Of a DNA stretch of 64,000 nucleotides, positions 12,372-23,224 are shown piece by piece. Source of the DNA: Krasilnikovozyma curviuscula. Its lineage: Eukaryota; Basidiomycota; Tremellomycetes; Cystofilobasidiales; Mrakiaceae. Below the pieces are notes generated by a model that was given only the letters and a program-made list of their open reading frames with translations, was not told where the DNA came from and did not search any database. The position numbers were made by a program, and so were the translations under genes. The stretch's first letter is position 1. Every line of letters begins with the position of its first letter. Location: positions 1 through 64,000 of the forward strand of contig MVAQ01000113.1 in the NCBI GenBank assembly GCA_014825775.1, given 5' to 3'.

Positions 12372-12870
12372 TGTCATTGTTCTATAACTGCATATGGGAG
12401 ATTCTGCAAAATGGTAGCCGTCAATCTTTCAGCACCCGCGACAGATCTCTAAAACCAAGCTCACATATCAGATTTTCACTGAAAGGCACTCTTCAAGGTT
12501 TCAAGGGCTTGCGAGCAGCTATTACAATCGATTCCAAGCACTTCGAGTCCAAAATCTGAGATTGCGTCTTGAAAGTCAAGAGCTGGTTCAGCGCGTCATT
12601 CGTATCCTCCTTCGAACCAAAGCTGTGGCGATGTGAGTCTGCTGCTAGCTTCAATCCCAGCAGAAGGGGACGATACGGCGAGGTTCATAGCGATTCCGAG
12701 CTCTGCTCAAAAAGAGCTCAAAAATGATGAGGGGCCAGATTGTCCATATGGGAGTTAGATGTTTGCCACCAATTCAGAATGAGACGTTCCGTTTACTTGG
12801 CTTCCAAGTCAAAGTCAAAGACTTCTTTGAACCAGCACAGAATCGATTGAAACCATTTACTTAGGAAATT
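12372..12870. other. intergenic, divergent promoter region (ARG82 / cupin gene)
   Basis: About 500 nt between two divergent genes. Nothing further is supported; a short open stretch at 12362-12559 has no recognisable homology features. Confidence 0.5.
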
Positions 12871-13855
12871 ATGGTCTACTGGCTGCAGAACTTCATCTCC
12901 CCCCGTCCTCTCAAAAGAACAGAGATGAAGAATGATAAACTGTTTGGCTTAGGCCCCGGAATCACGCAGGTTTATTGGGAAAACGACGAAACTCTGGGTG
13001 TCGTTGGATACGAAACTCACAAGGTTACAACTAGTTCCGGAGCCAGAGGTGGAAGAGTGAGCGTTACCTTATTTTCTCGGGTGCTCTTCGCGTGTCGTTA
13101 TGAGATCCTTCTCATCAGTTCTCCCTGACCTCGTGACTTTTCTTTGTTTTCGTCTATTTTTTCTACAGAAATCAAAGTCAAGTCCACCGCTTCATATCCA
13201 TCTCAAACAAGCAGAATTATTCAAAGTTCAGTCTGGGACCATGGGATATGTTTTGAACGGTTCGTAGTCTTATTCGCGTCCAAGCTGGCGTTTCACGACT
13301 TGACTCTAGAGGGTTTGGTGCTCGTTTTGTATTATTGGTGAATAGGAAAAGAGTATAGTTTGACCAAGGACGATGCTGAGATCACTATCCCACCTCATGC
13401 ACCTCACACCTTTTGGCCAATTGAAGGAGATGAAGATCTCACCATCAGAATCAGACTCTTGCCAGATTATCCAGGCGGACTGGATGAGCGCTTTCTCAGA
13501 AATCTCTATGGTCAGCTATATTTCCATTCCATTGCTATTTACGACGGAGCCGTTGCTACTTGGTCGTTCTGTACCATATCATCTCAGCTGATTTCTGATC
13601 AATCTCGCCTTATCAATCTTACGCCTTCTTTCAGGCTACTTCAACGACTGCTTCCAAAATAAAATCGAACCATCTATTATCCAGCTGATGCTCTTCTTCT
13701 ACTCGGCCGACACCCTCGTCGCTATCCCTTACTTGCCTGTTTGGATCATCCATTACATTCACTGGTTCATGGGCGTCATTGTTGGCACATACATCCTCGG
13801 ATATAAGGACTCATACTCGGAGTATTATGATGAGAACGCCGGTAGCAATTGGTGA
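12871..13855 (+). CDS. cupin-domain protein with C-terminal hydrophobic segment
   Basis: Four exons (12871-13056, 13169-13259, 13346-13510, 13635-13855) give 220 aa. The middle is a single cupin fold: the first motif includes PPLHIHLKQAELFKVQSG and the second TIPPHAPHTFWPI, with His and Glu residues in the usual metal-binding spacing (HIH, E, H). After the cupin the chain has a long hydrophobic stretch (IIQLMLFFYSADTLVAIPYL, then WIIHYIHWFMGVIVGTYIL), probably one or two membrane segments, and ends in a short acidic tail. Such cupins in fungi are often described only as hypothetical proteins; substrate and activity are unknown. The start ATG is the only one that fits the first exon. Membrane anchoring is inferred from hydrophobicity. 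Confidence 0.72.
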
Positions 13856-14548
13856 TAATTATGGCAGTCTGTGAGGATAGTACTGTAGAAACGAGAAATG
13901 CCAGGTGTTGACGTTCAGTTGGATTCATTTTGGTCCGTCGTATGATTTTGATAGTGTTTTGAAGTCAAATATATCATTAACAACTCTGATGGATGGTTGC
14001 TAGAGTGAAGATCTGTCACCACTCAGAAATGAGGAAACGATATATTGGACTGGTGCTCATAGTGTTGTTGTAAAGTCCTTGCTTACTAAATTGTCTAAGC
14101 GGAAAGGTGAAATCGATGAACAGCCTACGACATGGCGTGACCTTTCGACTCTCTTTTAATACTTATTTCCGCATAGTCAGCGACTAGTAAGCAACTCAAC
14201 CCTGCTTGTATTTGCGGCGCAGAGCTCTGGCTAACCGCTCTGCTTCTCTCTACGCTTCAGAGCAAGAAAATAGCCAAGCTCCTGCTTCAAATATAGAGAT
14301 GAGCAGAGCATTATAGAGGGTTGATAGAGTAGAAGGGGGTAGTTGCACCCGCATGTATGAGCCCAAGCCCCATAATGCGTCGATCGGTGCGTCGTCATCT
14401 GCTATAGAATTGAAGCTCGATTTTCTGAGAATGTCCTGATGCCAGTGAAGAATCAGGTCATCAATTGTGCAGCTTCTTGCCGAAGACACACCTGAAGCTG
14501 CAACGAAACTACAACAATGGCCATACGGCGCTGGATTTTACAAACACA
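13856..14548. other. intergenic, convergent (cupin gene / TFB5)
   Basis: About 690 nt between two 3' ends. A minus-strand open stretch at 14250-14489 lacks family resemblance and splice support. No RNA gene was recognised. Confidence 0.5.
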
Positions 14549-15031
14549 TCACTCTATAGCAGTTTTGGGATCGTAGTGATTCTTCTCAAGCTGACGAGAG
14601 AGAGAGCAACATAGGTCAATAGTATTCTGCACGCTGAAAATCGACCAAAGCTCCTCCGAAGTTGCTGAAACATAGCCAGACACTTTGAATGACAGTTTAG
14701 GCTTACCTCATCATTCAGTCGTTCCTCAATAGTATCAACTTCAGAGGTCTTGACCACCACGTGCGTTGCATCCAAGTCTTGAATGACAAACTTGTCAGCG
14801 CCGGGAAGCTGGTCGTTATGCCACAGCAGAATCTGCTTCACCGACGGATCACTGATGACATGAAGAACAAGAAGTCAGTCATTATGCTAATGATGTATCC
14901 TTAAGTCGATAATTGTTAAAATACGAACCAAGAGATCAGTGTAGCTGCATTGGAGCAGAGCAAAACTATGGTTAGCCTAAAATATTCTACAAGAACAGGA
15001 TGAGAAACATACCTTTGGTAGCAGTAGGCAT
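14549..15031 (-). CDS. TFB5: TFIIH subunit Tfb5 (p8/TTDA)
   Basis: Smallest subunit of transcription/repair factor TFIIH; it binds Tfb2 (p52) and stimulates opening of DNA in nucleotide-excision repair. Four exons (15013-15031, 14929-14944, 14707-14851, 14549-14590) give 73 aa, essentially the family length. The spliced protein begins MPTATKATLISCDPSVKQIL, continues through FVIQDLDATHVVV and ends EKNHYDPKTAIE, all typical of Tfb5. Exon 2 is only 16 nt, and exon 1 only 19 nt; both are required to join the conserved N-terminus in frame. It is divergent from the unknown gene at 15166 with 134 nt between the start codons, so the two probably share a promoter. Confidence 0.92.
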
Positions 15032-15165
15032 CTCATGCACCAAAAAGACCTCAGAATGCTGTCCAAGATGGTGTTCTGATTTTGAAGCTTCTGTTGGTTA
15101 AGCGCAGACCTGGACAATGAAGGGGTTGACTCGAACACTCACACTCAGGTTTCATCTATTCCAAA

Positions 15166-16338
15166 ATGTCATCCAAAAGATCTTCGAACGCATCAGAAAT
15201 AAAGGTCTCCAAGAAGGCTAAGGTATCCAACTCAGATGAAGAAAAGGAGGAAGACATACCCAGAAAGACTTGGGGAAACGTACGCCCATCTCTTTGTTCA
15301 CCCCCTGGCGTTTTTCTTGAACAGATCTTAACATTGTACAATATTTAGGCTAGCTTCCCAGATGCAGAAGATTTCCTTGCAAATGCTAGACCACTAAAGA
15401 TTACCATTGGCGAAGGAGGTAAGCATTGCGAGGAATTCCCTGTTTGGTGGTCTGCCAAAGCTAGAAAGCTACTACTCTCTTGCTCTGCTCTTTGTAGACG
15501 ATGCTGAGACTTTGGAAGCTGTACCGAAGGTGTTTGGCACTGGTGAGTCTTGTGGTATTCTTTCTAAAGTTTATTCGTCTGGTCTCCCCGTAGAGTCGGG
15601 AGGGATATCTCAGCTTGCGTGTCGTACACTTTTCCTTGTGGAAAAGTTCTGGATAAAATGGAGACACTTCTCCTTCACGGAGTACCTTCGAGCGTCCTCC
15701 AGCTGGCCGTTGACATTGTCAGTGATTTTCACGTGGACAGACCGCGTCCTCATTAATGCGGAACGCGACTTTTTTTGTGAGCTCGAGTTTGGCGCCGCGT
15801 GTAGGGAAAAGCTGAGGAGTAGAGGAGTCTTGGCTTAAGACACTGGGCCAAAAGTCGATCCTATTAGTATCCCGGAACGTAATTCTGCGAACATTGGATT
15901 GTGCTACACTCTCTTCTTTTTTTTGGTCTACTTTGATTCGATCACCGACTGACGGCCTGTGGTTCTGGCATACGAAAAATAGGTTCAATCGGATGGAACT
16001 TGAGTGGTAAAGTCAGAGTTGCTTGGGGTGGTGATACTGAAAACATGGTTCTTGTCCAAGCCAGTCCCTCCATTTCTTCATCGTCTGCAGAAAAATCCTC
16101 TGACTTTTTTGTGCTGTCTTCGTGCCAATAGTCCAGTGGAAATTTTACTATCTCTGGATCCAAACCAAAGAAAGGCAGTACCGCCCAGACGAGCTCGTCA
16201 TCTTCCAAAAAGGAGTCATCCTCCAAGCCAAAACCTGTCTCCAAAGAAAAGAAACCAGCGCCAGCCAAGAAGGCTAAGAAGGTCAAAGTAGAAGAAGAAG
16301 AGGAGGATGAGGATGAAGATGATGCTCAAAGTGATTGA
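15166..16338 (+). CDS. conserved charged protein of unknown function
   Basis: Model of five exons (15166-15279, 15349-15418, 15498-15542, 15983-16053, 16132-16338), about 168 aa. The N-terminus is Ser/Lys-rich (KVSKKAKVSNSDEE), then a compact core reads ASFPDAEDFLANARPLKI, an acidic hinge, VFGTGSIGWNLSGKVRVAW and NFTISGSKPKKG, followed by a long Lys/Ser then acidic tail (KVKVEEEEEDEDEDD). The core resembles a family of short fungal proteins that I know only as hypothetical, with the motif pattern TGSxGW...GKV. The charged tails suggest a nuclear protein. The intron between exons 3 and 4 is 440 nt, far longer than its neighbours, so that part of the model is less certain. The donor of the last intron could equally be at 16048, which shortens the protein by two residues. 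Confidence 0.6.
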
Positions 16339-17112
16339 GGTGGCTTCAACCCAACGACAATTTTAGCATCGCTTCCCCATCGCTGGAGAACACGAGGTGC
16401 GACGGATGAACCTGGCACGACAACATGCATAATTTTTATTTGATTTCTTTCTCACGTCCTCTCCCACCTTAAGCGCAATCCTGAAATGACCTTTTCCACA
16501 TCTGAACTATCCACAAACCTCCTAGGTTTGTTTTCTCTTACGAGATGTAAATAGGCACTGATCAGCACACGTTCGAGGCTACGCACCGAAGTAACAGCAT
16601 GGCCTGCTGCTCACGTAACCGTCAACTACGCTGTCACCGGCAAATTTCAAGTATATCATACTGTCTATTTGAGCCCTTTGACGTTGACGGCATCGTGGCT
16701 GAGCGATGTCGATGCAGCAGACGAAACGTGATGAAATCTTCCGATCCAGAGGGGTCGAGCGACTTGCGGAGAGCGAGCCTGTAAATGGGCTGGAGCGTGA
16801 CGGTTAGTCAAATAGAAGAACTCAATACGAGAGTTCAGTCCTACTAGATCCAGCATATGTTCAGCTGCGTCATGGCGAGTCCTTTTTACCTGGTCTCAGC
16901 TAACGCTGCGCTCCCGTTACATCACGCTTTACTCAAACCTTGCTTTATTGATTTCCGATCGCAGGTGCTTCCTGAATGCTGTAACAACTCTAATGATATA
17001 GGCAGAAAGAACCAACCTGAAACCTTCAATTTCAATCACCATGCCCAACCCTGCATCCGCCTGGATGTCACCTCTAACAACACGATCTCTATTCCAGCAG
17101 TGTTCAACGTAA
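16339..17112. other. intergenic, convergent
   Basis: About 770 nt between the unknown gene and the Sly41-like transporter, both ending here. I see no gene; short open stretches on both strands have no domain-like content. Confidence 0.5.
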
Positions 17113-18859
17113 TCATGCGTGTATTGACTTGATTTGGGGAGCGTAAAGTACATCTCCTCGGTGAGGTGGATGACTGTTGTGATGATGGGGGTGACTGAGA
17201 TTGTTGTTGTTATGAGGCGGAGGCGGAAGTGGTTGAGGCATGTAGGCGTTGCTACTTCCAGCGTACAACGCTTCTGATCGACCTCCGATACTCCTCCTTC
17301 CCTCTCTACTAGTCTCCATCAGCTTCTCATCTTCTTTCGTCGAAGGCAAGAATGACCCGTCTCTGATTGAATCAATCTGTCGCACCTTCTTCTCCACTCG
17401 CTCAACCTCCTGCTTAGCGTTTTGGTACAAGAACAGACCGAAGAAGGTCAAGGTGATACCAAAGCCTTGAACTGGGTGTACCGGCTGGCGGAACCATATT
17501 ATGGCAAGGCAGATGACAACAATTCTCTTGATAAGAGAGGCGATGGAATAGGTGACCGGTGAGGTTGATGCGAGGATGTTAAAAGCGAGGATGTTTTGGA
17601 GGAAGTGAGAAAGGCCGTTGAGAAAGAAGGATGTGAGCACTGATCGAGTTCGTGATGGTGCATTTCGGGCCTTCCTGGCGTAAATGTCGTTAATGATTGG
17701 ACCCAAGTCAGAATAGAACCAGAGCGGAATCATGAAGGTGAAAGCCAGCAGACTGGTGTAGAAGAGAAGGTTGATCTTGTCCAGTTTTGGTGATGTCGAG
17801 GAACCAGCACCTTGAGAAGCGCCAGATGATGCTGGTACCATCTTTTTGAAGAAGATGTTGGAGCTGACAAAAACCAGGGTGGACGCAAAGGCTGCTAGGA
17901 AACCAACGTAGTTGGAACCGGAGATGTCAAAGGAGCATGCAAACATGACTCCAAGAGTTAAGGGAAGTAATGATATGTATGTTGCGTTAGAATACCGTAC
18001 TCCGAATAAGAGGGCGTAGGCTGCGACCGTGAAGAGAGGCGAAAGCGCCTAATAGACCGAAAAACTTGGTGAGGAAGTGTCAAGCAAGCCTCATACAGTC
18101 TAAGAACACACCTTGATTGTATGCACAGTACTGACTGGCACTCTAGAGATAGCCAAACTGGAAAAGATGTGCCCCCCCACTTGGAACGCAGCCATGGGAA
18201 CGACGCCTCGAAATAGAGCATACGACGGTTGTCGCAGTGTTGCCATACCGAGGTACGGACTAGTCCAGATAGCACAGTAGAAGGTGGTGAAGAGAAACTG
18301 GACGAGGGTGAGGGTGACCGGGAATCTGAATTGATTGAATATCGATTTCCCGGTGTTGGAAGATATAGCGGAAGTCATGTCTGACCACGAAGAAAAATTA
18401 GAGCTGCGGTCAGCAAAGAAGGCAGATCAAGCAGGACAGTATAGTGATGTAGAACTCACACCATAGCATGCACAGTGCGATGAACTTGGCTGATGGGAAG
18501 AGGGAGGAAGCTGATGCCGCCGAGAGCGAGCTAGATATCGACGCCGGAAGGGCGATTGAGCCAGACCTGAAGGGGGTGTATGCTGCTGGTTCCGACGCCC
18601 TCTTCCCAGATGGCCCACTAGGCATGTAGGCATGGGCTGCTGAATCTCCATTAGGCAAGTGCCCACCTCTAAGGCCATCATTGCCATCCGAATCCCTCAC
18701 TTCCTGCCAGCCTCCAATGCTATTCCCATTCGCCCCATTGGTCATCCCAAGACCTATAGCTGCTGCAGCTGAGGCTGCCCTGTCTTTCTTTGGCGACGCT
18801 GGTTGACTTGAAGATTCATATTCGTATTGCTTCCTAGGCCTGGCACTGGCATCAGGCAT
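17113..18859 (-). CDS. Sly41-like triose-phosphate-type transporter (DMT superfamily)
   Basis: Multispanning ER/Golgi carrier of the TPT family. Three exons (18460-18859, 18112-18380, 17113-18048) give 534 aa. Residues 1-115 are a Ser/Ala-rich cytosolic leader; about ten hydrophobic segments follow, beginning with FIALCMLW at the exon 1/2 border. TPT signatures are VPVSTVHTIKALSPLFTVAAY, then LFGVRYSNATYISLLPLTLG, FVSSNIFFKKMV, and the last helix pair with ASLIKRIVVICLAIIWF. The His/Pro-rich C-terminal tail (PHHHNSHPPHRG region) is unusual and low in complexity. The pattern fits S. cerevisiae Sly41, a suppressor of Ypt1 loss, better than nucleotide-sugar transporters, but the substrate cannot be told. 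Confidence 0.82.
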
Positions 18860-19327
18860 CGTTGAGAGGTGACAGCGGAGTTGGACGTTTCCTGTAGCTC
18901 CCCAACGTGACAGATATTCTCAACAGCTCCAACGACTGTGCAGAGGAGTCTGATATCTTGGGATGTTCTATAATAACTGGGGAAAGGGGGGCTTTTGTGA
19001 TAGTCGGTAGACAGAAAAGGGGTGGTAGCTCGCAGCAAAGAGCTGGAAGCAAAAAAAATGGAGGAAAATTGGTTGTTTATTCTCCAAAAATCATTCCTCT
19101 GTAATTTTACGACACGAAACACGCTGAATGAATAGATAAGGGTAGAATCTCGCTGTGTGTTGCATAAAGTCTGGATTGCACCCTAGCAGCGATAGCTTAT
19201 GATACACCACTGATCGCGTACGCGTAATTCGAGACTCGCCTACGGCACAAACAGAAATCACTTTCATTCGTCAAGTAAATAGTGTCCTATTGAACATCCA
19301 TGGCCCAACGGTGTCCTTATATTTGCC
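18860..19327. other. intergenic, upstream of the Sly41-like gene
   Basis: About 470 nt between the start of the Sly41-like gene and the end of the acyltransferase gene (both minus). It probably holds the transporter promoter; no clear element was seen. Confidence 0.5.
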
Positions 19328-21560
19328 TCAAACCAACTTCTTATCCTCCCCAGTAGAGCTTTCAGACAGAGTTGTAGACCAGTGTTCATCAGCCTTGACG
19401 ATTGGGAAGATGGCTCCCACACTCTTGAGGTAGAAAGCAACTTCTGATGTAGTGGTTGACGGACCATTCAAAGCAGCGACGTTGATAGTCGATTTACCGT
19501 TCTCCATCGCATGCAGAGCCTTCGCTAAACCTAACCTCGCTTGAACTCTAGTCCTCAACACTTGACGCACCAATTTCCGGGAAGGAATTCGGATTGCTGG
19601 GTATGATGCCATTGGTCGAGATACACCTGGTTCTCCATCGGCGTGCGTGCGAGGAGGGAGCACAACGTCTTCTTCTGGTGGTGACCAGAGACCCACAAGT
19701 ATCCTGAATGCGGCCACCAATCGTCTAAACCTGGATTTTGTAATAAAGACATCCTTTGGTAAGTCTTAATTTGCGAACAAAGAAGGAAAAATAAATACTC
19801 GCCTCTCGTAGTTATCATCAATACTCGATCGGTGATACATCAACACACCCCAAACCGACACGCCAGTGACCACCAAAGCTAAGACCAGTCCAAACTTCCA
19901 CCAGAAGACCAGCGTCAACAGCAGTACAAAGGCGAGGAATGGGTAGAGCAACAATGCCAACGCAAGACCAAAGAACACCTTCATCTGCGCAACAGTTTCT
20001 ACTTCCTCGTCAGCCAACGCCAACTGAGCACCCCAGTTGGCAAAGAGATAGATGGGAATGTTAAGCAGAAATGGGAGTGCAAAGAATGGTAGTCGGATGA
20101 AGGACCCAAGGAAATCTCGGACGAGAGTCGACAGTGTTGTTAATCGGGAAGGGAGTGGTGTGGGCCGCGATGGATCCAGTTCCCTAGGCAGTGGAATATG
20201 AGCCAAGGCGAAGTTAGTGAGTCGTGATGCTCCAAGTAGGTCGGAATAATTGGCCAGTGTCTCTTTGAGAGCGAGCATTTCTGGGGACATTGGTGATGAG
20301 AAGACTGCAATGAGAATTTGTTGAACTTTGACATAGTTTTCCAGAGCCAAGTCGCCTTCCTTCTCCCAAAGAAGCTCACTAGCGGTCTTTGCAACATCGA
20401 GAGTAACCCTATTCGCAAAGCACAAGTAAGCCTCTAGCTTAAAGAGAACAGCAGTACATGAAACCCACCAATCGGGTGCGTTGACCGTCAACTTTTCCAA
20501 TTCAGCTGTGAGCTGAGCGGTGATCTTCTTGACAGCAGCTTTTGCTCTCACAGAGTCACCGCTTAACATCTCGTCTTTGTACTGCTCGACTCCAAATGGA
20601 GCACCGAACCTGTTGCGCCGCGACAGAGCTATCAGCGCCAAGCACCCACGCAGGACACGATAGATGACGGATGAAAGGGCGTGACTTACTGAACGATGGC
20701 ACTACTTCGATATTTTGTTTTATTGGTGTAGGTGATTCCCATTGGAAGAATTCGAGAGGGTCGAGGGTGGATCTTCTTCTCAATGAAAGTGCCCTGATTG
20801 TCCTCGATATACTTCAAATATTCGAGTGCGGTCCAGGATGCGCCATCTTTGAGAGGTGATAGACGGGAAAGGTTATGTGAAGTTCCCTCGGGGAAGATTG
20901 CTACCATTTCATCTATTGCGAGCACTGTACGATTATTCCAGGAGGCACATGGTACGAATCAGAAAGGTGTGTGCTTTCTGAGAAATAAATCACTTTATAC
21001 CTTCAAAGGTACCCCTGTAGAGCTTCTGGTTATCTTTGTTCTTCCTGTCTAATGTCAAGACAGATGGTTAGACCACTCCCTGGCCTAAATTGATCAGAAC
21101 AAACCAAACTTACCGACTGGAATGTTTCCGGCAGTCGTCAGGATCCATCCCACGGCAGGATTCTTGAACAAAGCATCTTTGACCCAATAGTGAACGAATC
21201 TTTTATCTATAAATGTTCTGGGAATTGACCTGGACAGACAAGCTGGGTCGATAGCTGGAGTTATAGAGGAGCAGCCGGGAAAGAATTGGGCGATCAGCTG
21301 CACACTCGATGCAGTTTCTGGGCTGTAAACAACTCACCCATGTTGAAATGTGAAGATGCTCTACATAACAAAGCAGAGATTCAGTCTGTCTACTCACGAA
21401 AAGAGTGAAGAACTCCGCCCGCCCGGTCGCCTACTCACACGATAAGGGGACCGTCTGGTGGAAAGTGACCCTCTCCAACGACCTTGATCTCATGGAAGAA
21501 GCTCTCAATAGCAAACACAGCCAACTTGACCAAGTTTTCGTGCAATGGAGAGAATGGCAT
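19328..21560 (-). CDS. SCT1: glycerol-3-phosphate O-acyltransferase, Sct1/Gpt2 type
   Basis: First step of phosphatidic acid synthesis in the ER membrane: acyl-CoA plus glycerol-3-phosphate gives lysophosphatidate. Seven exons (21439-21560, 21338-21360, 21114-21254, 21001-21048, 20690-20924, 19803-20609, 19328-19730) give 592 aa, somewhat shorter than yeast Sct1 (759). Acyltransferase motif I reads SSHFNMAIDPA, split over a 23-nt exon. Motif II follows as DKRFVHYWVKDALF and GNIPVD, motif III as IFPEGTSHNLSRLSPLK, motif IV near RILPMGITYTN. The C-terminal half carries hydrophobic segments (FIRLPFFALPFLLNIPIYLF; VFFGLALALLLYPFLAFVLL). The intron 19731-19802 has a GC donor, which the frame requires. 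It is divergent from the GPATCH4-like gene (441 nt). The N-terminus MPFSPLHENL is the first plausible start; Gpt2 cannot be told from Sct1 by this alone. Confidence 0.87.
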
Positions 21561-22001
21561 GTTTTCTACACGTAACCGGCCTGAGAGAACCGAATCTGTG
21601 CTTGATTAAATTGAAGAGGGTTTTCGAGCTGGACCACAACGAGAAGTTCACTCGACCTGTCTCTGAAAAAGAAAACAAAAGGGATTTCTTGTTTGGCAGA
21701 CCTTTCCAACGAGATGACTGTCGGCGCTGTAGCTGCGAAGGATAGGCGAGGGGAGAGAGCTGATCGTGTGAGATATCAGGTTTTCGTCCCAGTAGGCTCT
21801 ACCATCAACTACTAGCACCTCCAATTATTAAAAAAAACTATACCACTGGTCTCAGTTCTCGCAGGAGCTATCCATCTCAAATGTATACCCTGTGCCGTTG
21901 TGGCGTGATACAAGTCGCCCTCGAAGAATTTCTACTAGGGCTGAAACTTACCGTCAATCCTACTCCCAGCTCGAAACTCTATCTCTAGAGGCTTTTTCAG
22001 A
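21561..22001. promoter_or_regulatory. shared divergent promoter region (SCT1 / GPATCH4-like)
   Basis: 441 nt between two start codons on opposite strands. Both strands contain short open stretches but no gene I can support. An A-rich tract (7 A at about 21831-21837) lies between them. Confidence 0.45.
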
Positions 22002-23224
22002 ATGCGTGAGTACTGCAATATCCATTAGCTTTTTACTTTCAGCTCTCATATACCAGAAAATTTGTTCCCCTTCTCTTCTAGCTCGTTTCGATCCAGAGAC
22101 ACACCTTAAGTCTCAAGGCTGGAAGGGCAAAGGCACAGCCCTTAATGAACGGGGTCTCAAGAAACCTATTTCGGTTAGGCAGAAGAAGAACCTCGGTGGT
22201 GTAGGCGGTGAACGGGATGTTGGATATGCTTGTAAGTTTCACCTCGCATTGACTCCAGACGTGCCCACAGTAGACTGACTCAGTATTGTATGCCGATAGT
22301 CTGGGATCAGTATGTTCTTTGTGATGTCTCCCTTGTCTTTCGAGAGCTCAACCAGCTGACGTCTCTCACTTTCCTAGCGTCTTCACAGCTGCAGCTTCAG
22401 CAATCCAGATTACACCTGACGTCGCGACATCCTCAACCCTCACCCACCCGTCCACTTCTACTGGCACTCCTGCTCCAGCCAAATCAAAGAAAGTTGAGCT
22501 GCTTCGAACAACGACAGGAATCATCTCACCGCATGCGCCCAGCACTCCCATCGACCGGTCGCCTTCCCCAGAACCAACAGAACTACCTAAATCATCATTA
22601 AATTTAAGCATCATACACATGGCTCAGAGAGAAGAAGCTAGGCGCGGCTTATACTCGAAGTTCAGAAAGGGCAAAACGACGGTGTTCGAACCGTTCGAGG
22701 ATAAGCCGGTCGTCGAGGTCAAGAAGGATGAGGTTGAAGTGAAGGCGCCGGTGTTTGATGATGGTGTCAAAGTGGAGGATCTGTTCAAGAAGCAAAAGAA
22801 GGATGAGAGGAAGAGGAAGAAGAAAGAAGGAGAGAACTTGTCAGAGAAAAAGGAGAAGAAGAAGCGCAAGCGCGAGGAGGTGGAACCTTCCTCAGCCAGT
22901 TCATCAACAACACCATTATCGGATCCATCATCGTCAACGCCTAAGCCACCCATCTTATCGGTGTCCATCAAGAAGGTGAAGAAAAAATCTAAATTATCTC
23001 AATTGATGGAACCATCAGACCCAACTTCAGCACTGACGGATGAACTGACAACAGTGACTGAGGCAAAGGACAAGAAAAAGAAGAAGGATAAGAAGCGGAA
23101 ATTCCAAGATGGGGAAGAGGGTGCTGAGAGGGGCGAGACGAAGGAGGAGCGGAAACTAAAAAAGGAGAGGAAGAAGCAACGGCTACTCGCTGGCGCTGCT
23201 GAAGATGGAACTATTGCAACTTAA
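22002..23224 (+). CDS. GPATCH4-like nucleolar G-patch protein
   Basis: G-patch proteins activate DEAH-box RNA helicases; GPATCH4 acts in the nucleolus and Cajal bodies. Four exons (22002-22005, 22082-22231, 22300-22309, 22378-23224) give 336 aa. The first exon is only 4 nt (ATGC) and the third only 10 nt. Spliced, the N-terminus reads MPRFDPETHLKSQGWKGKG, a degenerate G-patch, then GLKKPISVRQKKNLGGVG and the family-specific block FWDHVFTAAASAIQI, which is contiguous only if the 10-nt exon is used. The C-terminal two thirds are Lys/Glu/Arg-rich with many KKKxK stretches, as in nucleolar proteins. A second conserved short block, MAQREEARRGLYSKFRKG, lies in exon 4. The helicase partner is not evident. 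Confidence 0.75.

Noticed and set aside
14250..14489. Minus-strand frame of 79 codons downstream of TFB5
   Set aside because: No family resemblance or codon signal; TFB5 already ends in its conserved tail at 14549.
16720..16830. Possible C/D-box snoRNA (GTGATGA near 16729)
   Set aside because: No D box (CTGA) at a fitting distance and no terminal stem.
22624..22971. Minus-strand open frame opposite the Lys-rich GPATCH4-like tail
   Set aside because: Composition (Ser/Phe runs) mirrors Lys/Glu codons of the real gene.
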